A DNA stretch of 64,000 nt from Streptomyces buecherae (GTDB taxonomy: Bacteria > Actinomycetota > Actinomycetes > Streptomycetales > Streptomycetaceae): NCBI RefSeq assembly GCF_014295035.1, contig NZ_CP060404.1, positions 1,158,001 to 1,222,000 of the forward strand. Reading direction: 5' to 3'. The notes beneath the pieces were generated by a model. The model worked only from the letters and a program-made list of their open reading frames with translations. It did not search any database and was not told where the DNA came from. A program made the position numbers and the translations under genes. Of the stretch, positions 1 through 9,663 are shown one piece after another (position 1 is the first letter of the stretch; the number at the start of each line of letters is the position of its first letter).

Positions 1-1
1 G

Positions 2-274
2 CAGACCAGTCGTCGGCTGCTGCGGCAGCGACTTATCGTTTTTGTCGTGGTGACGCTGCTGGTGGCGCTGGGCATCGCGGCGGCGCAGGGCTGCCAGGGC
101 CCCACCCGCGGCCTGGGCCCCAGCGGCCCGGCGCCGACCGCCACGACCGGTCAGGCCGCGGGGCAGAACGCCACGGGGCTGAACGCGGTGGATCACCGAC
201 CGTACGACGCCGGCCAGGCCGGCGGGGCGCGGGGTTTCGCCGGAGCGCCGCACGCGCCGTCCGGGCGCGGTTGA
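2..274 (+). CDS. Small membrane-anchored protein, 5' end cut off
   Basis: The frame is open from the second base of the window and stops at TGA 272-274, so only about 90 C-terminal residues are visible. They show a basic stretch (TSRRLLRQRL), one hydrophobic segment of about 18 residues (IVFVVVTLLVALGIAAAQ) and a Gly/Ala/Pro-rich tail. This fits a single-pass membrane protein with its tail outside the cell. I do not recognise the family. An internal ATG/GTG near 44-47 could also start a shorter protein with a signal-anchor. Confidence 0.4.
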   Translation, partial: QTSRRLLRQRLIVFVVVTLLVALGIAAAQGCQGPTRGLGPSGPAPTATTGQAAGQNATGLNAVDHRPYDAGQAGGARGFAGAPHAPSGRG

Positions 275-428
275 GGTCGGCTGGCCCCTCCCCCGTCACG
301 TCGGCGTCCGCCGGTACGCCGCTGCGCGCTCCAGGCGCGCGACCGGACGCCGATCCACGATTCCCGGCCGGCCGCCCGACTCCGCGCGGGTGGCGGGCGG
401 CTGACGCCGGGTCGGTCGCGGGGTGGGC

Positions 429-1247
429 CTATGCGGTGGGGCGGCCCGTGGTGACGGCGTAGAACGCGACGGCCGCCGCCGCCGCGACGTTCAGGGAGTC
501 CACGCCGTGTGCCATCGGGATGCGCACCCAGGCGTCGGCGGCGGCCAGGGCGTGTCGGGACAGGCCGTTGCCCTCGGCGCCGAGCAACAGCGCCGCGCGC
601 TCCAGGCGGTGCGGGGCGGCCTCGTCGATCGAGGTGGCCTTCGCGTCCGGGGTCAGCGCGAGCAGGGTGAAGCCCGCCTCGCGCACCTGGGTCAGATCGC
701 GCGGCCAGGTCGTCAGGCGGGCGTACGGCACGGAGAAGACGGCGCCCATGGACACCTTGACGGAGCGCCGGTACAGCGGGTCGGCGCAGTCCGGGGACAG
801 CAGTACCGCGTCCATGCCGAGCGCGGCGGCGCTGCGGAACGCCGCTCCGATGTTGGTGTGGTCGTTCACGGCTTCGAGGATGGCCACCCGGCGCGCGGTG
901 GCCAGCACCTCGGTGGCCTCGGGGAGCGGCTTGCGGGCCATCGAGGCGAGGGCGCCACGGTGCACGTGATAGCCCGTCACGCGCTCGGCCAGGGCCGGGT
1001 CGACGGCGTACACCGGGGCCGGGGCCTCGTCGATGACGTCGCGCATGGCGTCGACCCACTTGGCCGAGAGCAGCATCGAGCGCATGGCGTACCCCGCCTC
1101 CAGGGCCCGCCTGATCACCTTCTCGCCCTCGGCGATGAACAGCCCTTCGGCGGGCTCGCGCCGGCGGCGCAGCTCGACGTCGGTCAGGTCGGTGTAGTCG
1201 GCGAGGCGCGGGTCGGCGGGGTCGTCGATGGTGATGAGTTCGGCCAC
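429..1247 (-). CDS. SpoU/TrmH-family RNA 2'-O-methyltransferase
   Basis: This predicted SAM-dependent enzyme of 272 residues methylates a ribose 2'-OH in tRNA or rRNA. The N-terminal part (about 1-110) is the substrate-binding domain, with the FIAEGEKVIRRA signature near residue 37. The C-terminal SPOUT knot carries the three family motifs: NDHTNIGAAFRSA, LLLGAEGNGLS and IPMAHGVDSLNVAAAAAV. The GTG start has a modest AAGGCAG site about 9 nt upstream. It lies downstream of cobA on the same strand, about 110 bp away. The exact target nucleotide cannot be told from sequence. Confidence 0.9.
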   Translation of the reverse strand: MAELITIDDPADPRLADYTDLTDVELRRRREPAEGLFIAEGEKVIRRALEAGYAMRSMLLSAKWVDAMRDVIDEAPAPVYAVDPALAERVTGYHVHRGALASMARKPLPEATEVLATARRVAILEAVNDHTNIGAAFRSAAALGMDAVLLSPDCADPLYRRSVKVSMGAVFSVPYARLTTWPRDLTQVREAGFTLLALTPDAKATSIDEAAPHRLERAALLLGAEGNGLSRHALAAADAWVRIPMAHGVDSLNVAAAAAVAFYAVTTGRPTA

Positions 1248-1360
1248 GTGCTGATACTGCCTTGTCTGGTCCTGGCGTGGGCCCGCGGGGCGGGCGGCTG
1301 AGCGGGAGCGTGCGGCGGGGCGGAGCGGGGCATGCGACGCGGCCGTGGGCGCCGCGCTGG

Positions 1361-2629
1361 CTACGCCGGCCGCTTCGGCCCGACGGTCACCACGTCGCCG
1401 ATGACGATGACGGCGGGCGGGCGCACGCCCTCAGCCTTCGCCCGCTCGCCGACGGTCGCCAGCGTGGCGTCCACGCGGCGCTGGGCGGCCGTGGTGCCCT
1501 CCTGGACGATGGCGACCGGGGTGTCGGCGGGGCGGCCGTGGCTGACCAGCGCGGCGGCGATGGCGCCGACCTTCTCGACGGCCATGAGCAGCACGAGGGT
1601 GCCGCGCAGCCTGGCGAGCGCCGCCCAGTCCACCAGCGAACGCGGGTCATCGGGGGCGACGTGGCCGCTGACGACGGTGAACTCGTGGGCGACGCCGCGG
1701 TGCGTGACGGGTATGCCGGCGGCGCCGGGAACGCTGATGGAGCTGGAGATGCCGGGCACCACCGTGCACGGAATCCCGGCCTCGGCGAGCGCCTCGGCCT
1801 CCTCCATGCCACGGCCGAAGACGAACGGGTCGCCGCCCTTGAGGCGTACCACCGCCTTGCCCGCCCTGGCGTGCTCGATGAGCGCCGCGTTGATGGCCTC
1901 CTGGGCCATGAACCTGCCGTACGGGATCTTCGCGGCGTCGATCACCTCGACGTGCGGGGGCAACTCGTCCAGCAGGTCGCGCGGGCCGAGCCGGTCGGCG
2001 ATGACCACGTCCGCGGCGGCCAGCAGGCGCCGGCCGCGCACGGTGATCAGGTCGGGGTCGCCGGGACCGCCGCCCACCAGCGCGACCCCGGGCAGCGGCG
2101 CCCCGGCGTCCATCGCGGTGGCCGCGGCGGCCTGGCCCTCAGCGGCGAGGCGGTGGTGCGGGGCGGCCAGGGTGCCGTCCCGCAGGCCCTCGACGATCGC
2201 GTCCCGCAGGGCGGCGGAGCGGCGTGGGTCGCGGCCGGTGAGGACGGCCACGGTGACGCCGTCGCCGCGCCCGGTGGCCGGGGTCCAGGCCGTGGCCGCC
2301 TCGGCGTCGTCGCTGCGCACGCACCACACCCGGCGGGACTCCGCCTCGGCGGAGGCGGCGGCGTTGGCCTCGGGGTCGTTGGTGGCGACCAGCACGTACC
2401 AGGCGTCGGCGAGGTCGCCGTCCCGGTAGCGGCGGCGCTCCCAGCGGATCTCGCCGCCGTCGGCCATGGCCTCGACGGACGGGGTGGCCGACGACGAGAT
2501 GAGCACGACGTCCGCGCCCGCCGCGATGAGCGCCGGCAGCCGGCGCTGTGCTACCTGGCCGCCGCCGATGACGACGACGCGCCGTCCGCTCAGGCGCAGC
2601 CCTACGGGGTAGGCGGGGTTCTCGGACAT
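1361..2629 (-). CDS. cobA: Uroporphyrinogen-III C-methyltransferase with siroheme-synthase N-domain (CysG-like)
   Basis: The protein has 422 residues. Residues 1 to about 160 form a Rossmann domain (VVVIGGGQVAQRRLPALI) like the precorrin-2 dehydrogenase/ferrochelatase part of CysG. Residues about 175-415 are a SAM-dependent SUMT methylase, with GGGPGDPDLITVRG, VRLKGGDPFVFGRG and VVPGISSSISVPG. It makes precorrin-2 from uroporphyrinogen III for siroheme and cobalamin. I chose ATG 2629, with GAGGAG about 10 nt upstream, over a longer frame reaching 2710 because the extra residues are not family-like. Whether the N-domain is catalytically complete is not certain. Confidence 0.88.
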   Translation of the reverse strand: MSENPAYPVGLRLSGRRVVVIGGGQVAQRRLPALIAAGADVVLISSSATPSVEAMADGGEIRWERRRYRDGDLADAWYVLVATNDPEANAAASAEAESRRVWCVRSDDAEAATAWTPATGRGDGVTVAVLTGRDPRRSAALRDAIVEGLRDGTLAAPHHRLAAEGQAAAATAMDAGAPLPGVALVGGGPGDPDLITVRGRRLLAAADVVIADRLGPRDLLDELPPHVEVIDAAKIPYGRFMAQEAINAALIEHARAGKAVVRLKGGDPFVFGRGMEEAEALAEAGIPCTVVPGISSSISVPGAAGIPVTHRGVAHEFTVVSGHVAPDDPRSLVDWAALARLRGTLVLLMAVEKVGAIAAALVSHGRPADTPVAIVQEGTTAAQRRVDATLATVGERAKAEGVRPPAVIVIGDVVTVGPKRPA

Positions 2630-2940
2630 GACGGTACGGCTCCTCGTACGGCGTAAGGCGCCGCTACTGCACCGGAGCGGCTGGTCAGGATGGGCGCGGG
2701 CCCTGCGCACACCTTACGGGGGCGGGCAGGGCCCGCGTGGGTGGAGGCGGTGGTGCGGGGCCTGGCGGGCTGGCGGGAGCCGGGTCCGGCGAGTGGGTCG
2801 CGGGCCGGCGGGCGGCCCGGCCTCCGGCGGCGTTCGGTCGCCGGAGGCGGGGCCGGTGCGGGGCCTGGGCCCCGGCGGCACTCGGCTGCCGGCCTTTCGG
2901 GCCGGTGTGGGGGGCGCCCCACACCGGCCCGGCCGCGCGG
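2630..2940. other. Intergenic region between cobT and cobA
   Basis: This 311-bp GC-rich stretch holds the terminator hairpin of the upstream bluB-cobT gene (2899-2930) and the 5' region of cobA. I saw no cobalamin riboswitch core or other RNA gene in it. A short inverted repeat (GTAC...GTAC) surrounds the GAGGAG site before cobA. Confidence 0.5.
2899..2930 (-). terminator. Rho-independent-like hairpin after bluB-cobT
   Basis: A perfect 14-bp inverted repeat (GGGCCGGTGTGGGG / CCCCACACCGGCCC) with a 4-nt loop lies 11 bp beyond the cobT stop. There is no T-tract, which is usual for Streptomyces terminators. Confidence 0.7.
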
Positions 2941-5900
2941 TCAGTTCTTCTCGGTCACGCCGGCCGCGTCGAACGTGGCCACCTCGTGCATGGCGCGCGC
3001 GGCGCTCTGCACCACCGGCAGGGCCAGCAGCGCGCCGGTGCCCTCGCCGAGTCGCAGGTCGAGGTCGACCAGCGGGCGCAGGCCCAGCTTGGTGAGGGCC
3101 GCCACGTGCCCGGGCTCGGCGCTGCGGTGCCCGGCGATGCACGCGGCCAGCGCCTCGGGTGCGATGGCCCGGGCGACCAGCGCCGCGGCGCCCGCGCTCA
3201 CCCCGTCGAGGATGACCGGCGTGCGCAGCGAGGCGCCGCCGAGCAGGAAGCCCACCAGGGCGGCGTGTTCCAGGCCGCCGACCGCCGCGAGCACGCCGAT
3301 CGGGTCGGCGGGGTCCGGCTGGTGGAGTTCGATGGCGCGGCGCACCACGTCCACCTTGCGGGCCAGCGTCTCGTCGGTGATGCCGGTGCCGCGACCGGTG
3401 ATCTCGGCCGGGTCGGCCCCGGTGTAGACGGCGATCAGCGCGGCGGACGCGGTGGTGTTGGCGATCCCCATCTCGCCCGTGAGCAGCGCCTTGTTGCCCG
3501 CGGCGACCAGGTCGCGGGCCGTCTCGATGCCCACCTCGATGGCGCGCAGCGCGTCCTCGCGGGACATGGCGGGCCCGACCGTGAAGTCGGCCGTGCCCGG
3601 CAGCACGTTGCGCGGCAACAGGCCGGGGGTGCTGGGCAGTTCGGAGGCGACGCCCACGTCCACGACGCAGACCTCGGCGCCGACCTGGTTGGCGAACGCG
3701 TTGCACACCGCGCCGCCGGCCAGGAAGTTGGCCACCATCTGGCCCGTGACCTCCTGCGGCCACGCCGTGACGCCCTGGGCGTGCACGCCGTGGTCCCCCG
3801 CGAAGATCGCCACGGCGGCGGGCTCCGGGATCGGCGGCGGGCACTTGCGCGAGAGCCCGCACAACTGCGCCGAGATGATCTCCAGCATGCCGAGCGCGCC
3901 CGACGGCTTGGTCATCCGCTTCTGCCGCTCCCACGCCTCGCCGAGCGCCTTGGCGTCCAGCGGCCGGATGCCGCGCAGCGTCTCCTGCAGCAGGTCGTGC
4001 GGCTGCTCACCGGGGAGCGCGCGCCGGCCGTACGTCTCCTCGTGCACCACCCACGACAGCGGGCGCCGCTTCGACCAGCCCGCCTGCGACAGCTCGGGCT
4101 CGGCCGGGAACTCGTCCACGTAGCCGACGCACAGGTAGGCCACGACCTCCAGGTGCTCGGGCAGGCCGAGAGCGCGCACCATCTCGCGCTCGTCGAAGAA
4201 GCTCACCCAGCCCACGCCCAGGCCCTCGGCCCGGGCGGCGAGCCACAGGTTCTCCACCGCCAGCGCGGAGGAGTACGGCGCCATCTGCGGCTGGGTGTGC
4301 CGCCCGAGGGTGTGCCGCCCGCCACGGGTGGGGTCGGCGGTGACGACGATGTTGACCGGCGTGTCGAGAATCGCCTCGATCTTGAGTTCCTTGAACTGCT
4401 TGGCCCGCGCCTTCGGCAACGACTTCGCGTACGCCTCCCGCTGTCGCTGGGCCAACTCGTGCATCGTGCGCCGGGTCTCGGCCGACCGGATCACGACGAA
4501 GTCCCACGGCTGGGAGTGGCCGACGCTGGGCGCGGTGTGCGCGGCCTCCAGGACGCGCAGCAGCACCTCGTGCGGGATCGGGTCCGGGCGGAACCCGTTG
4601 CGGATGTCCCGGCGCTCGCGCATCACGCGGTGCACGGCGGCGCGCTCGGCCTCGTCGTACCCCTCGGCCGCGGGACGCAGCGGCGCGACCGTCGCCTGCG
4701 ACTGCGCCTGCTCGGCCTCGGCCGCCGGCTCGGCCGGCCCGCCCTGGGCGGGCTGGGCGCCGTCGGCGGCCGGTCGCGCCGGCCCGGGGACGGCGGGTGC
4801 CACGGGCGCGGGCGCGTCGGCGGCGGCGTTCGGCTCGGCGGACCGCGCGGCGGGGATGCCACCGGACACCGGGCTCGCGGCCTGCGGTGCTGCCGCGGGC
4901 GCGGGTTCGGCGGGCTCGGGGGCCGTACGCGGCTCCTCGGCCGCCGGGGCCGCCTGGGCGGCCACGGGCGCGGGGGCCGGCGTACCGGCCGCGGCGGACG
5001 CGCCGGCGTCGGCCGGGCGGCTGTCGGCCGGGGCCGGGGCCGGGGTCTGGATCTTGTCCTCGGACCCGTTCGCGACGGACTCGGTGGCCACGGGCTGGGC
5101 TTCCTGCATGGTCCGGGCTCCGTCCGTGGCAACCGGTGTGTCGGAGCCCGCGGACGCGGCACCGCTCTGCGTTGCGCCCTCTGCGGGCGCCCCTGTCACC
5201 GGTTCGGCGGTTTCGGCCGGCTCGGACGGGGCGACGCCCGGCTCGCCGGTGTCCGACGCGGGGGTGCCCGGCCCGGAGGTGCCCGGCTTGACGACGTCCT
5301 GCTTGGCGGCATCCGGCTTGGCGGCGTCGGCTGCCGCGGCGGGGGTCGGTTGCGCCGGCGCGGATTCCTGCGCCGGCGCGGTCGCCTGGTTCGCGGCCGG
5401 CGCGCCCGCCGGCTGGTCCTGCCCAGCGGCCTGCGGCTGCGCCGCCGCGGGCTGCTCGGGGGCCGGCTGGCCGGCCGCGTCGGCGGTGGGTTCGGCGTCC
5501 TGGGACGCCTCGACCGTCGGCGCGGATGCGGCGGACTGCTGCTCGCCGGGCGACGCGGCATCGGCCGGGGCCTCGCCCTCGGCCTTGTGCTCGGCCTCGG
5601 CCTTGTCCTCGGCGGGAGCCTGTCGCGCTGCCGCGCCGGGGGCGGGCGGCTCCTGGACGGGTGCTTCCTCGGCAGCCGCTTCCTGGGCGGGCTTGGGCTG
5701 GCCCGCTGCGGCCGGCGCGGCGTCGGTCCCGGTTACGGGTGCGTCGCCCTGGCCGGCGTCGCCTGACGCGGCATCGGCCGGCGGGGCGTCAGGCGATGCG
5801 GCGTCAGCCGGTGTGGCGTCGCCTGGGCCGGCGTCGGCGTTCGGCGTGCCGGACTGCGGCTCAGCGGGCTGCGGGGCCTGGTCGTCGGGCGTGTCCTGCG

Positions 5901-8900
5901 TGGTTGTCGCAGCGGACTGCTTCGGCTGGCCGTCCGACGCGGCGATCGGCGCCGCGTCAGCGGACTGCTCGGCGTTCGCGGCGGTGGGCTGCTCCGCGTC
6001 CGCGTTCACGGCCGGTTCGGCGGCGGGTGCGGCTGGCTGGTCCGCGGCGGCCACGGAAGTGCCGTCCTGCGCGGGTGTGGACGCGGGCTCGACCGGCCGC
6101 GCGTCCTTGGCGGACGACGCGCCCTGCGGGCCCTCGGCCTCCTCGGGCGCGGCCTCGTTGCCCGACGCTTCGTTGCCCGACGCCTCGTCGCCTGACGCCT
6201 CGGCAGCCGGGGCATCGGCCGGCGGGGCCTCGGTCGGCTGAGCGTCGGGGGCGGTGCTGGCCTGCTCCGACGCCGGGTCCTGCGGCGCGGCCGGGCTGCC
6301 CTGGTCCGCGCTCTGCGCGGAGGCTGCCTCAACCGAGGCGTCCTGTTCGTCGGCAACCGCGTCGGTGGTGGCGGACGGCTGGTCCGGTGCCGTGACCGTG
6401 GCGGGCGGCTGGTCGGCGGCGGGCGCGGCGGCATCGGCCGTGGTCGCCTCGTCCGTCGCGGGCTCGGCACCCGTACCCGCATCGGACTTCGACGCGCTGG
6501 CGACGCCCGCAACGGGCACGCCGTTCGCCACCGTACGCCGAGGCTTCGCCGTGGCCCGCCCCTTGGCCGCCGACTTGGCCTGCGGCGTGGGCTTGGCCGG
6601 CGCGGCATCCCCCTGCGCCGGCGCGGCGGGGTCGGTCGGCGCGTCAGTGGCGGGCGCTTCGGCGGCGCCTGACGCGGCGGTTGGTGCCGCAGCGGTTGGT
6701 GCCGCGGCCTCCGGCGCGGTCGCCGGGGCCCCGGGGGGCGTGCCGGGGGGCTGCGCGGCTCCGGTCGGCTGCGGGGCCACCGCGGTGGCCGGCGTGCCGG
6801 CGGCGGGGGGCTGCGCGCCGGCGGGAGCGCCGGGCGTGGACTGGGGTGCGGTCTCGGCAGGCAGTGGTGCGTCCTGTTCGGGCTGTGCGGACCGTACGGG
6901 CTGTACGGGGTGTTCTGGTTGCCCCGCCGCTTGCGGCGGCACGGGGGCCGGCCGGGCTTCGGCCGGCTGGGCCACAGGGGCGGTAGCGCGTCGGCCACGC
7001 CCCGCACCGGCAGCGGGAGCCGCCTCCGGCGTCGGCTGCGGGCCCGGCTCCGGCTTCGCCGTAGCGGGTTCGGCCACGACGGGCTCAGTGGTCGGAGCGT
7101 CGGCGGCTGGTGCGCTGGCATGTGCGCCCGGGGCGTCGGTCGCGGCCTTCGCCGGGCCGGCGGTGGCGGTGCCGGCAGGCGGCGGCGCGGACTCCTCACC
7201 GGGGACGGCGGGGGCCTCGCCCGGGGCGGGGGTTGCCGCCTCCGGGGTGGGCGTCGCCGCGTTCGTCGGGGTGGTCGGCTGCTGCGGCGCGGCCTGGGCC
7301 GGCTGCGCACCCTCGGCCAGCGCGGCCTGCGCGGGGGCGACCTCGTTCGGAGCGTCGGGCGAGGGTTGCGCGCCGGCGCGCGTCATCCCGCCCGTACCCG
7401 CGTCGGCGTGGCCGTCAGCGTCGACGGGCAGCGGTACGCCCGCCGCGCTCGCGCCGGAGTCGGCGGGGGTTGCGGCGGGTTGAGCCGTGGCACCGGGCTG
7501 GGTGGCCGCGGCGTTGGCCACGGGCTCCGCGCCCTGGGGGGCCACGGGTTGCGCGCCGGCCTTCGCGGCGGACTGCTGGGTTGCGGGGGCCTGTTCCGTT
7601 GCGGTGGTGGTGACCTTGCGCCGGCGCCCCGTACCCGAGGGGACGGCGCTCGGGTCGGCCGGGGTGGGCACGTTCTCGACCGCTGCCGCGCGCCGCGGTC
7701 GCCGCCGCGCGCCCCGCGATCCGCCCGACGGAGGCGAAGCCTGCTGCGCAGGCTCCGCCAGCTCACCCGCGGGCTGTTGCGCCGCCTGCGGCTGGTCGGC
7801 TGCCGGCGCGGTCGCGCCGTCGGTCGCGGCCTGCACGGGCGCGTGGGAGGCACTGGTCCGCGCCGGCGCGGGGCCGGCCGCGGGTGAACCGGCGGCCTCG
7901 CCCCGCTGCGGCACGGACTCGACGGCGGCAGGCGACTGCGCGGCCAGCGGGCCCGCCGGCTGTGCCGTACCGCCCTGCTGACCGACCGTCGGCGCGGCGT
8001 CGGCTGACACCTCGGCGGGCAGCGGCGCGGCGGCGGCCTGCTGCGCGGGCGCCGCGCCGGCCTGCTCGGCCTGCGGTACGGGCGCGGCGGTGGGCTCCGG
8101 CGCGCCCGGGGCGATGGGCTGCGGTGCTGGTGTTGCTGCTGGTGGCGTCGTGGCGTCGGTGATTATCGCCGCGCCGGGCGCCGGCTCGGGCGTCTCGGGC
8201 TGCGGCGTCGCCGGTGCGGGCGCGCCGGGCTGCGGCTGCGGCTGACCAGCCGGCTGCTGCCGGGCTTCGCCCTGGTCGGGGCCTACGGGCTGCGGGGCGG
8301 GAGCCGACTGAGTCGCCGTCGGGTCCGTGGGCCCGGGCTGCTGATCGGCGTTGGCCGGTGCCGGTGCGGCGGCACGCTGCTCGCCGTCGGCGGGCGTGCC
8401 GGTGGCTGCCGGCGCCTGCCGCGCGGGGCCCTCGACGGGCGGGGTCTGGGCGGCGCCGGGCGCCGGCGTCGCGGGGGCCGTGCGCGCGGGGCCCACCAGT
8501 GGGGAGGCGACCGGGGGGCGGCCGACGACGCGCGGCGCCTCGTAGCGCGGCTGCCTGGGGCGCGGCTGGGACTGGCCGGCCGCCTGGCGCGGCGCGGGCA
8601 CGGAGTTCGCCGCGGCGGGCGCGCCCTGCTGCTCGGCGCCGGTGGTGTTCGGCTGGCGCGCCGGCTCCGGCTGCGGGCCGGAACCCGTGGCGGGAGCCTC
8701 AGTCGGGCGGCCGACCGTTTCTGCCGGGGCGCCCGCGACGTGCTGGGCCGTGGGAGCGGCTGACGGGGACTGAGGCTGGGACTGGGGCTGCCAGGGCTCG
8801 GCCCGCTGCGGCCCGGCCTGGGCGGGGGCCGCGCCGGGGAGTTCGGGGCTGTCCGCGCCGCCGGCTCCGTCGAGGTACTCGGACCCGCCCGTGGGGGCAC

Positions 8901-9453
8901 CCTGGGGACGCGCCGGGGTCCGCGGACCGGCCGGGCCACGGTCGGCGAGGGACCGTACGACGCCGCCGGTCTGCTCCGCGAGCTGCGGGCGCGCGTGCGG
9001 TGGGCGGCGCGCGGGCTGCTCGTGCGGCGCGGGCTGGGCCTGCGGCAGCGGCTGGCCGGGCGCGCCGGGTTGGGCGCCGCGGACCTCGTCGTACGCGAGC
9101 GAGCCGGTGTCCCGGCCGCCCGCTTCGTGCGCGCCGGCCGGCGCCGGGTGGGCCGCCGGGGGCCGCGCCTGGTGGTAGCGCGGCTGCTGTTCCGCCCAGG
9201 CCCCTTGCGCGCCGGGCATCAGGAGCAGATCATCGTCCTCACCGTGCTCGCCCTGGTCCATGTGGTCGGGGTGGTCCTCGTGTTCGTCGGTGTCAAAGGA
9301 GTAGGCCACGGCCGTCTGGCGGCCCGCCTGGCCGGGTGGGTTGCCTGGTGCGACGTCGGCGGTAGCACGAGCATCCGCCGGGCGCGGCGCTCCGGGCTGT
9401 CCGCCTGCGTTCGCCGGCAGTCCCTCGCCTGGGATCTCGCCGGTGTCGGTCAT
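2941..9453 (-). CDS. cobT: Giant fusion: low-complexity N-region + BluB (DMB synthase) + CobT
   Basis: The fusion has 2170 residues. Residues 1 to about 1590 are Pro/Ala/Glu/Gln-rich with no recognisable fold and short local repeats (SGNEA units). Residues about 1595-1815 are a BluB-type flavin enzyme that makes 5,6-dimethylbenzimidazole (RERRDIRNGF, HTAPSVGHSQPWDFVVI, GVGWVSFFDE). Residues about 1825-2170 are CobT, which makes alpha-ribazole phosphate (PSGALGMLE, AIFAGDHGVHAQGVTAWP, GEMGIANTTASAAL). The catalytic Glu lies in the C-terminal RLGEGTGALL loop. The two enzymes are sequential, so fusion makes pathway sense. ATG 9453 was chosen because GAGGGG sits 6 nt upstream; a start at 9489 is also open. 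The N-region is the odd part and may be disordered. The enzymatic calls are firm. Confidence 0.87.
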   Translation of the reverse strand: MTDTGEIPGEGLPANAGGQPGAPRPADARATADVAPGNPPGQAGRQTAVAYSFDTDEHEDHPDHMDQGEHGEDDDLLLMPGAQGAWAEQQPRYHQARPPAAHPAPAGAHEAGGRDTGSLAYDEVRGAQPGAPGQPLPQAQPAPHEQPARRPPHARPQLAEQTGGVVRSLADRGPAGPRTPARPQGAPTGGSEYLDGAGGADSPELPGAAPAQAGPQRAEPWQPQSQPQSPSAAPTAQHVAGAPAETVGRPTEAPATGSGPQPEPARQPNTTGAEQQGAPAAANSVPAPRQAAGQSQPRPRQPRYEAPRVVGRPPVASPLVGPARTAPATPAPGAAQTPPVEGPARQAPAATGTPADGEQRAAAPAPANADQQPGPTDPTATQSAPAPQPVGPDQGEARQQPAGQPQPQPGAPAPATPQPETPEPAPGAAIITDATTPPAATPAPQPIAPGAPEPTAAPVPQAEQAGAAPAQQAAAAPLPAEVSADAAPTVGQQGGTAQPAGPLAAQSPAAVESVPQRGEAAGSPAAGPAPARTSASHAPVQAATDGATAPAADQPQAAQQPAGELAEPAQQASPPSGGSRGARRRPRRAAAVENVPTPADPSAVPSGTGRRRKVTTTATEQAPATQQSAAKAGAQPVAPQGAEPVANAAATQPGATAQPAATPADSGASAAGVPLPVDADGHADAGTGGMTRAGAQPSPDAPNEVAPAQAALAEGAQPAQAAPQQPTTPTNAATPTPEAATPAPGEAPAVPGEESAPPPAGTATAGPAKAATDAPGAHASAPAADAPTTEPVVAEPATAKPEPGPQPTPEAAPAAGAGRGRRATAPVAQPAEARPAPVPPQAAGQPEHPVQPVRSAQPEQDAPLPAETAPQSTPGAPAGAQPPAAGTPATAVAPQPTGAAQPPGTPPGAPATAPEAAAPTAAAPTAASGAAEAPATDAPTDPAAPAQGDAAPAKPTPQAKSAAKGRATAKPRRTVANGVPVAGVASASKSDAGTGAEPATDEATTADAAAPAADQPPATVTAPDQPSATTDAVADEQDASVEAASAQSADQGSPAAPQDPASEQASTAPDAQPTEAPPADAPAAEASGDEASGNEASGNEAAPEEAEGPQGASSAKDARPVEPASTPAQDGTSVAAADQPAAPAAEPAVNADAEQPTAANAEQSADAAPIAASDGQPKQSAATTTQDTPDDQAPQPAEPQSGTPNADAGPGDATPADAASPDAPPADAASGDAGQGDAPVTGTDAAPAAAGQPKPAQEAAAEEAPVQEPPAPGAAARQAPAEDKAEAEHKAEGEAPADAASPGEQQSAASAPTVEASQDAEPTADAAGQPAPEQPAAAQPQAAGQDQPAGAPAANQATAPAQESAPAQPTPAAAADAAKPDAAKQDVVKPGTSGPGTPASDTGEPGVAPSEPAETAEPVTGAPAEGATQSGAASAGSDTPVATDGARTMQEAQPVATESVANGSEDKIQTPAPAPADSRPADAGASAAAGTPAPAPVAAQAAPAAEEPRTAPEPAEPAPAAAPQAASPVSGGIPAARSAEPNAAADAPAPVAPAVPGPARPAADGAQPAQGGPAEPAAEAEQAQSQATVAPLRPAAEGYDEAERAAVHRVMRERRDIRNGFRPDPIPHEVLLRVLEAAHTAPSVGHSQPWDFVVIRSAETRRTMHELAQRQREAYAKSLPKARAKQFKELKIEAILDTPVNIVVTADPTRGGRHTLGRHTQPQMAPYSSALAVENLWLAARAEGLGVGWVSFFDEREMVRALGLPEHLEVVAYLCVGYVDEFPAEPELSQAGWSKRRPLSWVVHEETYGRRALPGEQPHDLLQETLRGIRPLDAKALGEAWERQKRMTKPSGALGMLEIISAQLCGLSRKCPPPIPEPAAVAIFAGDHGVHAQGVTAWPQEVTGQMVANFLAGGAVCNAFANQVGAEVCVVDVGVASELPSTPGLLPRNVLPGTADFTVGPAMSREDALRAIEVGIETARDLVAAGNKALLTGEMGIANTTASAALIAVYTGADPAEITGRGTGITDETLARKVDVVRRAIELHQPDPADPIGVLAAVGGLEHAALVGFLLGGASLRTPVILDGVSAGAAALVARAIAPEALAACIAGHRSAEPGHVAALTKLGLRPLVDLDLRLGEGTGALLALPVVQSAARAMHEVATFDAAGVTEKN
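6152..6196 (-). repeat. 15-bp tandem repeat inside the cobT N-region
   Basis: Three consecutive 15-bp units (gcctcgttgcccgac and close variants) encode the pentapeptide repeat S-G-[ND]-E-A. They show that at least part of the long low-complexity region has grown by local duplication. Confidence 0.75.
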
Positions 9454-9663
9454 GCGTACCCCTCGCCCATCGCTCAGTGCTCCTTCCAACTGCTTTCAAG
9501 CAAGAACGAGCGTCCGCGCTGCGCGGCACGTGGCGCGTCCCCCCGCCCGTCGTACCGCGAGCCCCGCCGGATGCGGTGCGCCCAGGTCATGGGCGCGAAC
9601 GCGGCCTCGGCCGAACGCCAGTACAACGGTCCGCCAGCCTACCCCGGGCCCGCTGGGCGGGGG

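Noticed and set aside
2737..5766. A 1009-codon plus-strand frame opposite bluB-cobT
   Set aside because: No domain and a repetitive composition mirror the low-complexity gene on the other strand; the minus strand encodes clear enzyme domains.
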